Source: Roseateles sp. (GTDB lineage Bacteria; Pseudomonadota; Gammaproteobacteria; Burkholderiales; Burkholderiaceae_C). Taken from it: a stretch of DNA of 64,000 bases. The notes under the pieces were generated by a model. That model was not told the origin of the DNA, made no database searches, and saw only the letters and a list, made by a program, of their open reading frames with translations. Numbering within the stretch: the stretch's first letter is position 1; the number at the start of each line of letters is the position of its first letter. Positions 53,822 through 62,416 of the stretch are shown here, one piece after another. Made by a program: the position numbers and the translations under genes. Where the stretch lies: positions 20,846 to 84,845 of the forward strand of contig JAEUPJ010000070.1 of the NCBI GenBank assembly GCA_016790285.1, written 5' to 3'.

Positions 53822-54202
53822 ATGAGCCCTGCCCGCCGTCCTTCGTCATTCCCCCACCGCCAGCGCGGCCTCACGCTGATCGGCCTGCTGTTCTGGGGCG
53901 GCATCGTCGCCGTCACGGCGGTCGTGGGCATGAAGGTCTTCCCGACCGTGCTCGAGTACTACACCGTGCAGCGCGTGGTCGACCGCATCGCGGCCAGCAA
54001 CCCGCCCACGGTGCCGGCCGTGCGCCAGGACTTCGACAAGGCCATCCAGGTCGAATACTCCATCCAGAGCATCAAGAGTGGCGACCTGGTCGTCACCAAG
54101 GATGGCAACGACAAGGTCGTCATCGAGTTCGCCTGGGACAAGGAAATCGACCTGTTCGGCCCGGTCTACCTGATGATCAAGTACCGGGGCAAGTCGCGTT
54201 GA
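53822..54202 (+). CDS. DUF4845 family membrane protein
   Basis: A 126-residue bitopic protein. QRGLTLIGLLFWGGIVAVTAVVGM resembles a type IV pilin-like N-terminus, but Glu5 is absent. The periplasmic part (TVQRVVDRIAASNP, FAWDKEIDLFGPVYLMIKY) is typical of DUF4845, always found between lepB and rnc in betaproteobacteria. Function unknown. It starts eight bases after lepB. Confidence 0.9.
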   Translation: MSPARRPSSFPHRQRGLTLIGLLFWGGIVAVTAVVGMKVFPTVLEYYTVQRVVDRIAASNPPTVPAVRQDFDKAIQVEYSIQSIKSGDLVVTKDGNDKVVIEFAWDKEIDLFGPVYLMIKYRGKSR

Positions 54203-54218
54203 CGCCTGCCCTGCGTCA

Positions 54219-54911
54219 ATGAACGCTTCCCTGGACGACCTGCAACGCCGCCTCGGCCATCGTTTCCAGCGGCCGGAGCTGCTCAGCCGCGCGCTGACGC
54301 ACCGCAGCTACGGCGCTGACCACAACGAGCGCCTGGAGTTCCTGGGCGACGCCGTGCTGAGCCTGGCGGTGTCCAGCCTGCTGTACGAGCGCTACGCCGG
54401 CTCCGACGAAGGCGACCTCACCCGCGTGCGGGCCCACTTGGTGCGGGAAGACAGCCTGCACAAGCTGGCCCTGGGCCTGGGCCTGCCGGGCGTGCTGAAG
54501 ATGTCCGACGGCGAAGCCCGCGGGGGAGGGGCCCAGCGGCCATCCATCCTCGCTGACGCCGTCGAGGCCCTGCTGGGGGCCGCCTACATCGACGCCGGCT
54601 ACGACGCCGCTTTGGGCATCGTGCGCCGGCTGCTCGGCGAGACGATCGCCACGTCCACCAGCGCGGGCGACTTCGCCAAGGACGCCAAGACCGCGTTGCA
54701 GGAGTGGCTCCAGGCCCGCCGCATCGCGGTGCCGAGCTACCGCATCGTTGCCACCCGTGGCCAGGCCCATGCCCAGACCTTCGAGGTCGAATGCGCGGTG
54801 CCGGCCCTGGACGTGGCTGAATTGGGGACGGGACGCTCCCGCCGCAACGCCGAGCAGGAGGCAGCACGCCGCTTGCTGGATAGACTGACCGCCGAACGAG
54901 GCAAACCATGA
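54219..54911 (+). CDS. rnc: Ribonuclease III
   Basis: A 230-residue enzyme: signature [17 protein letters not shown] (metal-binding Glu/Asp), [15 protein letters not shown] and a C-terminal double-stranded RNA-binding domain ([12 protein letters not shown] to [13 protein letters not shown]). It processes rRNA precursors and structured RNAs. It overlaps era by four bases. Confidence 0.96.
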   Translation: MNASLDDLQRRLGHRFQRPELLSRALTHRSYGADHNERLEFLGDAVLSLAVSSLLYERYAGSDEGDLTRVRAHLVREDSLHKLALGLGLPGVLKMSDGEARGGGAQRPSILADAVEALLGAAYIDAGYDAALGIVRRLLGETIATSTSAGDFAKDAKTALQEWLQARRIAVPSYRIVATRGQAHAQTFEVECAVPALDVAELGTGRSRRNAEQEAARRLLDRLTAERGKP

Positions 54912-55825
54912 CCGACCCCAAGCCCGACCCCAGTGCGCCCAATGTCCCGCAGCGCTGTGGCCTCATCGCCATCGTCGGCCGCCCGAACGTCGGCAAGTCC
55001 ACGCTGCTCAACGCCCTGGTGGGCCAGAAGGTGAGCATCACCTCCGACAAGGCCCAGACGACGCGCCACCGCATCACCGGCGTGCGCACGGTCGACGAGG
55101 CGCAGTTCGTCTTCGTCGACACCCCTGGCTTCCAGACCAAGCACAACGCGGCGCTGAACCGCACCCTCAACCGCACGGTGCATGGCGTGCTGGCCGACGT
55201 GGACCTGGTGCTGTTCGTGGTGGAGGCGGGCCGCTTCGGCCTGGACGACGCCAAGGTGCTCGCGCTGCTGCCCGAGGACAAGCCGGTCGTGCTGATCGCC
55301 AACAAGCTCGATGCCGTGCACCGCCGCGCCGAACTCGCGCCCTGGCTCAAGGGCATGCAGGAGCGCCGCAACTTTGCCGAATTCGTGCCGCTGTCGGCCA
55401 AGAAGGAGGCCGACGTCACGCGCCTGTTCAAGATCCTCAAGCCCTACCTGCCCGAGCAGGGCTGGTTCTACGACGAGGACGCGCTGACCGACCGCAGCGA
55501 GAAGTTCCTGGCCAGCGAGATCATCCGCGAGAAGCTCTTCCGCCTCACCGGCGACGAGCTGCCCTACACCTCCACCGTCATCATCGACAAATGGGAGGAG
55601 GAGGGCGAACTGCGCCGCATCAGCGCCAGCATCGTCGTGGAGCGCGACGCCCACAAGGGAATGATCATCGGCCAGGGCGGCGAGCGCCTGAAGCGCATCG
55701 GCTCCGAGTCCCGCCAGGAACTGGAACACCTGATGGACGGCCGCGTGTTCCTGGAGCTGTGGGTCAAGGTGCGCTCGGGCTGGGCAGATACCGAAGAGCA
55801 CCTGCGCAGCTACGGCTACGAGTGA
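54908..55825 (+). CDS. era: GTPase Era
   Basis: A 305-residue GTPase. [14 protein letters not shown] (G1), DTPGFQTKH (G3), NKLDAV (G4) and SAKK (G5) are followed by the KH RNA-binding domain ([20 protein letters not shown]). It binds the 3' end of 16S rRNA in 30S assembly. The start overlaps the rnc stop. Confidence 0.96.
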   Translation: MTDPKPDPSAPNVPQRCGLIAIVGRPNVGKSTLLNALVGQKVSITSDKAQTTRHRITGVRTVDEAQFVFVDTPGFQTKHNAALNRTLNRTVHGVLADVDLVLFVVEAGRFGLDDAKVLALLPEDKPVVLIANKLDAVHRRAELAPWLKGMQERRNFAEFVPLSAKKEADVTRLFKILKPYLPEQGWFYDEDALTDRSEKFLASEIIREKLFRLTGDELPYTSTVIIDKWEEEGELRRISASIVVERDAHKGMIIGQGGERLKRIGSESRQELEHLMDGRVFLELWVKVRSGWADTEEHLRSYGYE

Positions 55826-55847
55826 TCCGCGCTTCCAGGCCCTGCCG

Positions 55848-56597
55848 ATGAAGCCGCGTCTCCCGACCAGCCAGCCGGCCTACGTACTGCATCAGCACGA
55901 CTGGAGCGAGTCCAGCCTGATCCTGGACCTCTTCACCCGCGAATCCGGCCGCGTCGCCGTGGCTGCCAAGGGCGCCAAGCGACCGTATTCGCAGCTGCGC
56001 GCGGTGCTGCTGCCCCTGCAGCGCATCACCGTCTCCCTGAGCAAGCCGGCCAAGGCCGAGGGCGGCGAAGTGCAGACCCTGCGCAGCGCCGAGTGGGGCG
56101 GCGGGGCGACGCTGCCCGGTGGCGCGGCCCTCTTCAGCGGCTACTACCTCAACGAGTTGCTGCTCAAGCTGCTGGCGCGCCACGACCCGCATCCGCAGCT
56201 CTTCGACGCCTACGCCGACACGCTTGCGCACCTGGCCGACGGTGATGCCGTGCTGCGCGCCTTCGAGCTCAAGCTGCTGGCCGAGCTCGGCCTGCTGCCC
56301 GACCTGAGCGTCGTCACGCCCACGCAGGCGAGCGTCGACCCGGCGCGGCGCTACCAGCTGTCGCCCGAGTCGGGTGTCATTCCCGCCAGCGGCGACGCGA
56401 GCCTTGCCGGCTCCCTGCTCGTCCAGTTGCAGGCGGCGCTGCTGCACGGCAGCCCGGCCGCCCTGCGCCAGACCTGCGCCGCTGCCCCCCAGGCGCTCAA
56501 GAGCACGCTGCGCGGGCTGCTCCACTACCATCTCGGCCACCAGCCGCTGCGCACGCGCGCGCTGATGGTCGACGTCCAACAACTGCTCGATGCCTGA
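55848..56597 (+). CDS. recO: DNA repair protein RecO
   Basis: A 249-residue protein with the OB-fold N-terminus (QPAYVLHQHDWSESSLILDL, RVAVAAKGAKRP) and the helical domain with YYLNELLLKLLARHDPHP. RecO loads RecA with RecR and anneals single strands. The zinc-binding Cys set of some RecO proteins is missing, as is usual in betaproteobacteria. Confidence 0.93.
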   Translation: MKPRLPTSQPAYVLHQHDWSESSLILDLFTRESGRVAVAAKGAKRPYSQLRAVLLPLQRITVSLSKPAKAEGGEVQTLRSAEWGGGATLPGGAALFSGYYLNELLLKLLARHDPHPQLFDAYADTLAHLADGDAVLRAFELKLLAELGLLPDLSVVTPTQASVDPARRYQLSPESGVIPASGDASLAGSLLVQLQAALLHGSPAALRQTCAAAPQALKSTLRGLLHYHLGHQPLRTRALMVDVQQLLDA

Positions 56598-56614
56598 GAA
56601 GTGCGCCTGACGCC

Positions 56615-57385
56615 ATGAACCCATTCGCCCATGCCGCTGGCGCCCGTTGCGCCCTGTCGGTCAACGTCAACAAGGTCGCGCTGCTGCGCAACACCCGCCA
56701 TCTCGGCATCCCCAGCGTGCTGCGCGCCGCCGAGCAGTGCCTGCTGGCGGGCGCCCACGGCATCACGGTGCACCCGCGTCCCGACGCCCGGCACATCCGC
56801 CCGGGCGACGTCGACGACCTGGCCGCGTTCCTGAAGGACTGGCCGCAGGCCGAGTTCAACATCGAGGGCAACCCCACGCAGAACCTGATGGATTTCGTGC
56901 GCCGCCACCGGCCGCACCAGGTCACCTTCGTGCCCGACTCCGAAGACCAGTTCACCTCCGACCACGGCTGGACGCTGCCGCAGGACGCCGAGCGGCTGAA
57001 GCCCCTCATCCGCGAGGCGCAGGACCTGGGCGTGCGCGTGAGCCTGTTCATGGACCCGAACCCCGCGGCCATGGCGGCGGTGGCCGAACTCGGGGCGGAC
57101 CGCATCGAGCTCTACACCGAGACCTTCGCCAGCGCCTTCGCCACGGCGCGCCAGGACGAGGTGCTGGCCGGCTTCACGGCCACGGCCGAGGCCGCGCTGA
57201 AGGTGGGACTGGGCATCAACGCCGGGCACGACCTCAATCGCGACAACCTCAGCGTGTTCCTGCGCCACGTGCCCGGTGTGCTGGAGGCCTCCATCGGCCA
57301 CGCCCTCATCGCCGACGCGCTGGAGCTGGGCTACACCGAGACGGTGCGCGGCTACCTGCGCGTGATCGCGACCGCCTACAGCTGA
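56615..57385 (+). CDS. pdxJ: Pyridoxine 5'-phosphate synthase
   Basis: A 256-residue TIM-barrel enzyme: [46 protein letters not shown] and [13 protein letters not shown] match PdxJ. It makes pyridoxine phosphate from deoxyxylulose phosphate. It shares one base with acpS (TGATG). Confidence 0.96.
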   Translation: MNPFAHAAGARCALSVNVNKVALLRNTRHLGIPSVLRAAEQCLLAGAHGITVHPRPDARHIRPGDVDDLAAFLKDWPQAEFNIEGNPTQNLMDFVRRHRPHQVTFVPDSEDQFTSDHGWTLPQDAERLKPLIREAQDLGVRVSLFMDPNPAAMAAVAELGADRIELYTETFASAFATARQDEVLAGFTATAEAALKVGLGINAGHDLNRDNLSVFLRHVPGVLEASIGHALIADALELGYTETVRGYLRVIATAYS

Positions 57386-57783
57386 TGGTCCACGGCATCG
57401 GCACCGACATCTGCGACATCCGCCGCATCGAGGCCACGCTGGCCCGACGCGGCGAGCGTTTTGCCGAGAAGGTGCTGGGGCCCGATGAGCTGCGGGTGTT
57501 CCGCGCCCGGCGTGCGCGCTCCGAAGCGCGTGGCGTGCGCTACCTGGCCACGCGTTTCTCGGCCAAGGAGGCGTTCAGCAAGGCCATTGGCCTCGGGCTG
57601 CACCTGCCCATGCGCCTGCCGGACTGCCAGATCCTCAACGAGTCCAGCGGCCGGCCGGTGCTGAAGCTGTCAGGCCCGCTGGCGGACTGGTTCGCCGAGC
57701 TCGGCCTGAGCGGCCTCGTGACCCTGAGCGACGAAAGCGACTACGCGGTCAGCTTCGTCGTCGTCGAGAAGACGCCGGGTTAG
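57385..57783 (+). CDS. acpS: Holo-[acyl-carrier-protein] synthase
   Basis: A 132-residue enzyme with the start [13 protein letters not shown] (metal-binding Asp) and [13 protein letters not shown] (Glu and Lys). It transfers phosphopantetheine from CoA to AcpP (45861). The longer frame from 56647 is a shadow of pdxJ. The stop is interlocked with the stop of the convergent gene. Confidence 0.95.
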   Translation: MVHGIGTDICDIRRIEATLARRGERFAEKVLGPDELRVFRARRARSEARGVRYLATRFSAKEAFSKAIGLGLHLPMRLPDCQILNESSGRPVLKLSGPLADWFAELGLSGLVTLSDESDYAVSFVVVEKTPG

Positions 57784-58817
57784 GACTTCTTCTTGGCCGG
57801 GGCCTGGCGGATGCCGAGCGCCTCGCCCTTGGACGTCATGTCCATGTTCATGTCGAACAGCATCCGCATGTTGTCGGGGCCGTCCACCGTCATCTTCATG
57901 TCCATGCCGAGCCGCGTGTTCAGCGGCAGCCGGTCGGTCAGGCGCAGCGAGCTCGTGCCCTTGCCGCTGCCCGTCATGGTCATGCGCAGCACGCGCGGCG
58001 CCGCGGGCGGGCTGCCGGCGGCCGACGCTGCCGGCTCCGCCGGGGCGGAAGCACCCGATGCCGCCGTGGCCGGGGGCGTGGGCATGGGCGTCTCGATGTT
58101 CGCGTTCAGCGTCATCGTGAGGTCGAAGTGGGCGACCCCGCGATCCACGCGCACCAGGGTGTAGTGCACCAGGCCCTGCAGTGCGCCGGCACCTCCGGGC
58201 AGCGGCATGGGCAGCGCCAGGTTGAGGGGCACGTCCACACTGTCGCCGATCTTGAGGGACCGCTGGGACAGCACCTTGTGGAGCTTGAAGGCATCGGAGA
58301 TCAAGGCCTGGCCTTGTGCCGTCATCATCTGGCTCAGTTCCGGCCGGCCACCTTCCACCTTTTGCAGCTCGAAGGAGAAATCCTTGGGGTTGAAGCGTGC
58401 CGTGAGCGTGAGGTCACCCGCCTGGGTGTTCGGCAGCGGCACCACCTTGCCGCCCACCTCGACGGTGGTCTCCTTGTTGCCGGAGACGAAGCTCAGCGGC
58501 AGCCAGCCTTGCGCGTCGGGCTGCCCGACGCGCGTGGTGTGCAGCATCTGCATGTGCATCTTGATGTCGCCGCCTTGCGCCATGCGTTCGGCCGCCTGGG
58601 CGACCTTGGCGCGCTGCTCGTCGGTGGCGTCAGGGCCGGCTTCGGCGCGCATCTTCATCGTGGCGCGCATGTCCAGCGCCTGGCGCTGCTGCTGGCCGGC
58701 GCGCGGCGTGGTGTCGAAGACGACTTCGGCCGGCGTGCTGGGGGCGGCCTGCGACGCCAGTTGCAGGGCCAGGAGGGCGCCCAGCAGGGGCAGGCGCAGC
58801 TTGGAAGAGACGTTCAC
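57780..58817 (-). CDS. Exported protein of unknown function
   Basis: A 345-residue protein with a signal peptide ([19 protein letters not shown], cleavage near residue 25). It is Met- and Lys-rich, with repeated short stretches such as [21 protein letters not shown] and [13 protein letters not shown], and an Ala/Pro-rich linker near residues 245-275. Predicted mainly beta, like DUF6263-type periplasmic proteins. No catalytic motif is recognised. Monocistronic, with 136 bases to the next upstream gene. Confidence 0.75.
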   Translation of the reverse strand: MNVSSKLRLPLLGALLALQLASQAAPSTPAEVVFDTTPRAGQQQRQALDMRATMKMRAEAGPDATDEQRAKVAQAAERMAQGGDIKMHMQMLHTTRVGQPDAQGWLPLSFVSGNKETTVEVGGKVVPLPNTQAGDLTLTARFNPKDFSFELQKVEGGRPELSQMMTAQGQALISDAFKLHKVLSQRSLKIGDSVDVPLNLALPMPLPGGAGALQGLVHYTLVRVDRGVAHFDLTMTLNANIETPMPTPPATAASGASAPAEPAASAAGSPPAAPRVLRMTMTGSGKGTSSLRLTDRLPLNTRLGMDMKMTVDGPDNMRMLFDMNMDMTSKGEALGIRQAPAKKKS

Positions 58818-58953
58818 GGGAACTCCAGGAAAGAGGCGCCGCCGGGTTGGCAGCTGCTGCGCATCCTAGAGGCCGGGGTATCAGCGGCGCATAAGGGCCG
58901 CAGCGGTCTTTTTCCCCTTGCGGGGCCGCGGGCAGCCCGTTGCTCCGTGAGCT

Positions 58954-60633
58954 TCAGCGGGCGTGGAACAGCAGCCGCTCGGCCAGTTCCCGGCGCGCCG
59001 GGGTCTGGGCCGGCAGGCGGTCCAGCATGGCGATGACGGGGTCGCACGTCGCGCCTACCGCGGTGGCCGGGGCGTCGGGCGCGTCGGCCCACAGCCGCGC
59101 GAGCATGCCCATCGCGGCCGTGCCCACGGAGCGGTCGAGCACCTCGATCTCGATGGCCGTCGGCGGCTTGGGCTGCCAGCGCGGCGGCGTGCCACGGGCG
59201 GCGTCCAGCAGCCAGGCGGCCTCGCGGGCCTGCAGTTCCACCGGCAGCTGCTCGCGGGCGCTCAGGCGGCCGTCCAGCAGGTCGCGGCAGCCCGGGCGCG
59301 TGCCGGGCTTGGCCGGCGTGCGCAGTGCCTTCAGCTGGTCTCCCACGATCTGCACGTAGCGGCGGCGCAGCTGGCCGTCGGTGCCCTGCACCAGGCCCGG
59401 CATCTGCGCGGCCAAGGGCGCGATCGAGGCCGACTGCACGTCCTCGTCGCTCGCACCCGCCACGCGTGCGGCGTGCATGCGCTTGGCGACGGCCTCGATC
59501 GTGCCGGCATTGCGCTTGTCCAGCGCCGCCCAGACCGGGTGCACGCGCAGGGCATCGTCGAAGTCGGCCAGCGGCGCGCCCGCGGCGGGCAGGGCCACGG
59601 CCATGGTGCGCGGCGACGGCGCGATCAGCGAGTAGGCCTGCAGGTCCTCGCGCGGCACGAACCACATGCTGCGCGCCGGCGTGTTCAGGGTCTTCTCGAT
59701 CATCGGCTCGGGCAGGCCGAGGCGGCGGTAGGTCTTGGCCAGCTCCTGGTTGGCCAGCTCTTCGAAGACGGGGTTGTAGGTGCCGGTGGACGCGCGGTGA
59801 AAGCCCAACTGCGCCTCGGGCGCCAGGTGGCGCGGGCTGCCCGCCAGGAAGACCAGCGTGCAGGCGCTGGCACAGGTGCCCACCGCGCGCGCCTCCTGGT
59901 GGCGCTCCTTCAGGGCCTCGGCCATGCGCTCGGCCTCGCGCACGCGCCCGCCCGGGGAGACGAGCTCCACGCGCTTGAGGCCTTGGGCGGCTTCGCTGGC
60001 CATCAGCGTGCGCAGCCGCTCGCCGTCGCCCATGCCGATGACGCCTTCCAGCCGCAGGCTGCGCCCGTCCGGGGACAGCGTGAACTTGGCCTGCCCGATG
60101 GGGTCGATGCCGCGCGCCATCTGCCAGTACTCGCCCAGGCTCGGCACGAAGCCGAAGATCACCGAAGCCGCCAGCTGCAAGGTGCCCAGCACGAGGCTGA
60201 TGCGCGCCAGCCAGCCCCACAGCGCCGAGCCGTGGTCGTGCAGGTAGTTGCGCGCTGCGCGCCAGGCGCCCACCAGGCACCAGACGTTCAGGGCGATCAG
60301 GAGCGGGAAGCCGACGAGCACGACGATGGCGCTGACCTGCAGCGAGTCGCCCTTGACGCTGATCCAGCTCATCAGGGCCGTCAGCGCGGTGGCCAGCGGC
60401 GTGGCCACGAGGAAGTTGTTCAGCCAGTAGCTGCGCGCCAGGCTGTGTTCGCCGCGCCAGTGGGCCGCGAAATAACCCGTGCGCGGTGCCTCCTTGGGGC
60501 GCTGGACGCGCCTGGGCGTGCTGCGCGGGCGGTTCGAGGCCTGCTGCCAGGCAGCCGGGGCCTCGGCGGGCTTCGGGGTGTTGAACGCCTCGGCGGCTGC
60601 GGAGGTCGGGTCGATGTAGGGGCGCTGATTCAT
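58954..60633 (-). CDS. Membrane protein with ClpP/SppA-like serine peptidase domain (COG3904-like)
   Basis: A 559-residue protein. A 70-residue Pro/Arg-rich cytoplasmic head is followed by hydrophobic segments at about 75-100, 105-130 and 150-175. A periplasmic domain then shows VELVSPGGRVREAERMAEAL, the nucleophile-like GTCASACTLVFLAG (Ser near residue 270) and LGFHRAS. This is the crotonase-fold arrangement of SppA/ClpP relatives with the oxyanion SPGG loop. The C-terminal 200 residues are helical with no known domain. The ATG at 60633 is preferred to longer frames. Function unknown. Confidence 0.72.
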   Translation of the reverse strand: MNQRPYIDPTSAAAEAFNTPKPAEAPAAWQQASNRPRSTPRRVQRPKEAPRTGYFAAHWRGEHSLARSYWLNNFLVATPLATALTALMSWISVKGDSLQVSAIVVLVGFPLLIALNVWCLVGAWRAARNYLHDHGSALWGWLARISLVLGTLQLAASVIFGFVPSLGEYWQMARGIDPIGQAKFTLSPDGRSLRLEGVIGMGDGERLRTLMASEAAQGLKRVELVSPGGRVREAERMAEALKERHQEARAVGTCASACTLVFLAGSPRHLAPEAQLGFHRASTGTYNPVFEELANQELAKTYRRLGLPEPMIEKTLNTPARSMWFVPREDLQAYSLIAPSPRTMAVALPAAGAPLADFDDALRVHPVWAALDKRNAGTIEAVAKRMHAARVAGASDEDVQSASIAPLAAQMPGLVQGTDGQLRRRYVQIVGDQLKALRTPAKPGTRPGCRDLLDGRLSAREQLPVELQAREAAWLLDAARGTPPRWQPKPPTAIEIEVLDRSVGTAAMGMLARLWADAPDAPATAVGATCDPVIAMLDRLPAQTPARRELAERLLFHAR

Positions 60634-60777
60634 CAGGCAACGGCGAAGAAAAGCCACCGGTCGGGCAACCGGCGGCATCCTAGAGCGCGGTGCCGGCCCT
60701 GTGCGCCGGGCAATGCGGGGAATTTCACCCTCGGCGCCGCCGCGGCGTGAAATCAGCCGCGATCTGCGTGCCGGCGC

Positions 60778-62328
60778 TCAGGCGCGGTAGTGGTTCTGCA
60801 GCGGGTAGCGCCTGGCCGCCAGCGCGAAGAGCAGGGCGGCGACGAGCGCGAACCCGGCAAAGAAGAACATCAGGCAGGCCGTCTCGCTGTAGCCGCTGGA
60901 CTTGATCGCGCCCAGTGCCGCCGGGCTCTTGATGCTGACGTTGGACAGCAGCACCCACAGGTTGCCCACGGTCACCGAGAGGTTCCAGAAGCTCATGATC
61001 GTGCCCTTCATGGCCAGCGGTGCCTGGCTGTAGGCGAACTCCAGCCCCGTGGCCGACACCAGCACCTCGCCCAGCGTCAGCAGGGCATAGGGCAGCATCT
61101 GCCAGACGATGCTGACCGTGTCGCCCGCGTCCAGCCACAGCTGCAGCATGCCGGCGACGACCCACGCCGCGCCCGCCAGCGCGATGCCCGCGCCCATGCG
61201 GCGCAGCGCCGTCACCTTCACGCCCGCGCGCTCGAGCATCGGGTAGAGCACGAGGTTGTTGAAGGGGATGAGGATCATCACCAGCAGCGGGTTCAGCGCC
61301 TGCATCATGGACGACTGGAACCAGGCAGGCTTGGCCATCTGGTCGGCCTGCAGCACCCAGGTGGAGGCCTTCTGGTCGAACAGCGACCAGAACGGCGTGA
61401 CCAGGGCGAACAGCACCAGCACGCGCAGCACCGCGCGCACGCCGTCCACGGCTTCATCGGGGTGCAGGCCGCGGGCCCGGTCGAGCTGCAGCGATGCGCC
61501 CACCCCGCCAAAGCCCATCACCAGCACCAGCGCCAGGCACACCGCAGCCACGAAGCCGAGGCTGCCGATCTGGCTCAGGCTGTAGGCCGCGCCGGCCAGG
61601 CCCAGGCCCGCGACCGCCATGCCCAGGCCGCCGCCCTTGAGCGCCGTCCACACCACCTTCAGGAAGCTGTGCGGGTTGGCGCCGCGCGGGGGCATGTGCA
61701 CGTACTTCTTGCGCCCGCTCCAGAAGATCAGCGTGGCCAGGGCCATCAGGAGGCCGGGCAGGCCGAAGGCGACGCTGGCACCGAACTGCTTGAGGATGAC
61801 GGGCATCAGCAGCGAGGCGAAGAAGCTGCCGAAGTTGATGATCCAGTAGAAGGCGTCGTACACCTTCTGCGCGAGCGACCGGTTGGTCTTGTCGAACTGG
61901 TCGCCGACGAAGCTCGTCACCAGCGGCTTGATGCCGCCCGAGCCCAGCGAGATGAGGAACAGGCCGAAATAGAAGCCGCGGATGTTGTCCTCGAAGATCG
62001 CCAGGCACGCATGCCCGCAGCAGTACAGCAGGCTCAGCCAGAAGATGGTGTTGTACTTGCCGAAGAAACGGTCAGACAGCCAGCCGCCCAGCAGCGGGAA
62101 GAAGTACACCCCGATCACGAAGGTGTGGAACACCTCCTTGGCCTCGCCCTTGCGGAGCTCCTCGGGCACGGCCATGAGCAGGCTCGTCATGAGGAACACC
62201 GTCAGGATGTTGCGCATGCCGTAGAAGCTGAAGCGCTCACATCCTTCGTTGCCGATGATGTAGGGAATCTGCGCCGGCATCCGGGCGGGCGCGGCAGTCG
62301 CGGGGGTGGTCGCGGTCGTGGTGGTCAT
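60778..62328 (-). CDS. POT-family proton-dependent peptide transporter
   Basis: A 516-residue protein with about 12-14 helices. The POT signature GNEGCERFSFYGMRNILTVF (ExxERF-type, near residue 28) and FINFGSFFASLL-like second signature (YWIINFGSFFASLLMP) are clear, with GGWLSDRFFGKY between. These carriers import di- and tripeptides. The N-terminus is a Thr/Ala-rich tail. Monocistronic, convergent with nothing; upstream lies the RNase E terminator. Confidence 0.9.
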   Translation of the reverse strand: MTTTTATTPATAAPARMPAQIPYIIGNEGCERFSFYGMRNILTVFLMTSLLMAVPEELRKGEAKEVFHTFVIGVYFFPLLGGWLSDRFFGKYNTIFWLSLLYCCGHACLAIFEDNIRGFYFGLFLISLGSGGIKPLVTSFVGDQFDKTNRSLAQKVYDAFYWIINFGSFFASLLMPVILKQFGASVAFGLPGLLMALATLIFWSGRKKYVHMPPRGANPHSFLKVVWTALKGGGLGMAVAGLGLAGAAYSLSQIGSLGFVAAVCLALVLVMGFGGVGASLQLDRARGLHPDEAVDGVRAVLRVLVLFALVTPFWSLFDQKASTWVLQADQMAKPAWFQSSMMQALNPLLVMILIPFNNLVLYPMLERAGVKVTALRRMGAGIALAGAAWVVAGMLQLWLDAGDTVSIVWQMLPYALLTLGEVLVSATGLEFAYSQAPLAMKGTIMSFWNLSVTVGNLWVLLSNVSIKSPAALGAIKSSGYSETACLMFFFAGFALVAALLFALAARRYPLQNHYRA

Positions 62329-62350
62329 TCGTCAGCCTCGATGAAGCCTG

Positions 62351-62389
62351 GGAAAGGAAAACGCCGCGCGGCTTGTGGCCGGCGGCGTT
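62351..62389 (-). terminator. Intrinsic terminator after rne
   Basis: Read on the minus strand, AACGCCGCCGGC and its complement (62360-62389 overall, one bulged base, loop of five) form a twelve-pair stem. A T-rich tail TTTTCCTTTCC follows. It lies 28 bases after the rne stop and before the transporter gene. Confidence 0.7.
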
Positions 62390-62416
62390 CGGGGGCGGGT
62401 GGTCAGCCGTGCGCGA

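Noticed and set aside
56647-57783. 378-residue frame covering pdxJ and acpS as one fused protein
   Set aside because: Its first two thirds are an out-of-frame Arg/Pro/Gly-rich shadow of pdxJ; acpS starts at 57385 with a TGATG junction.
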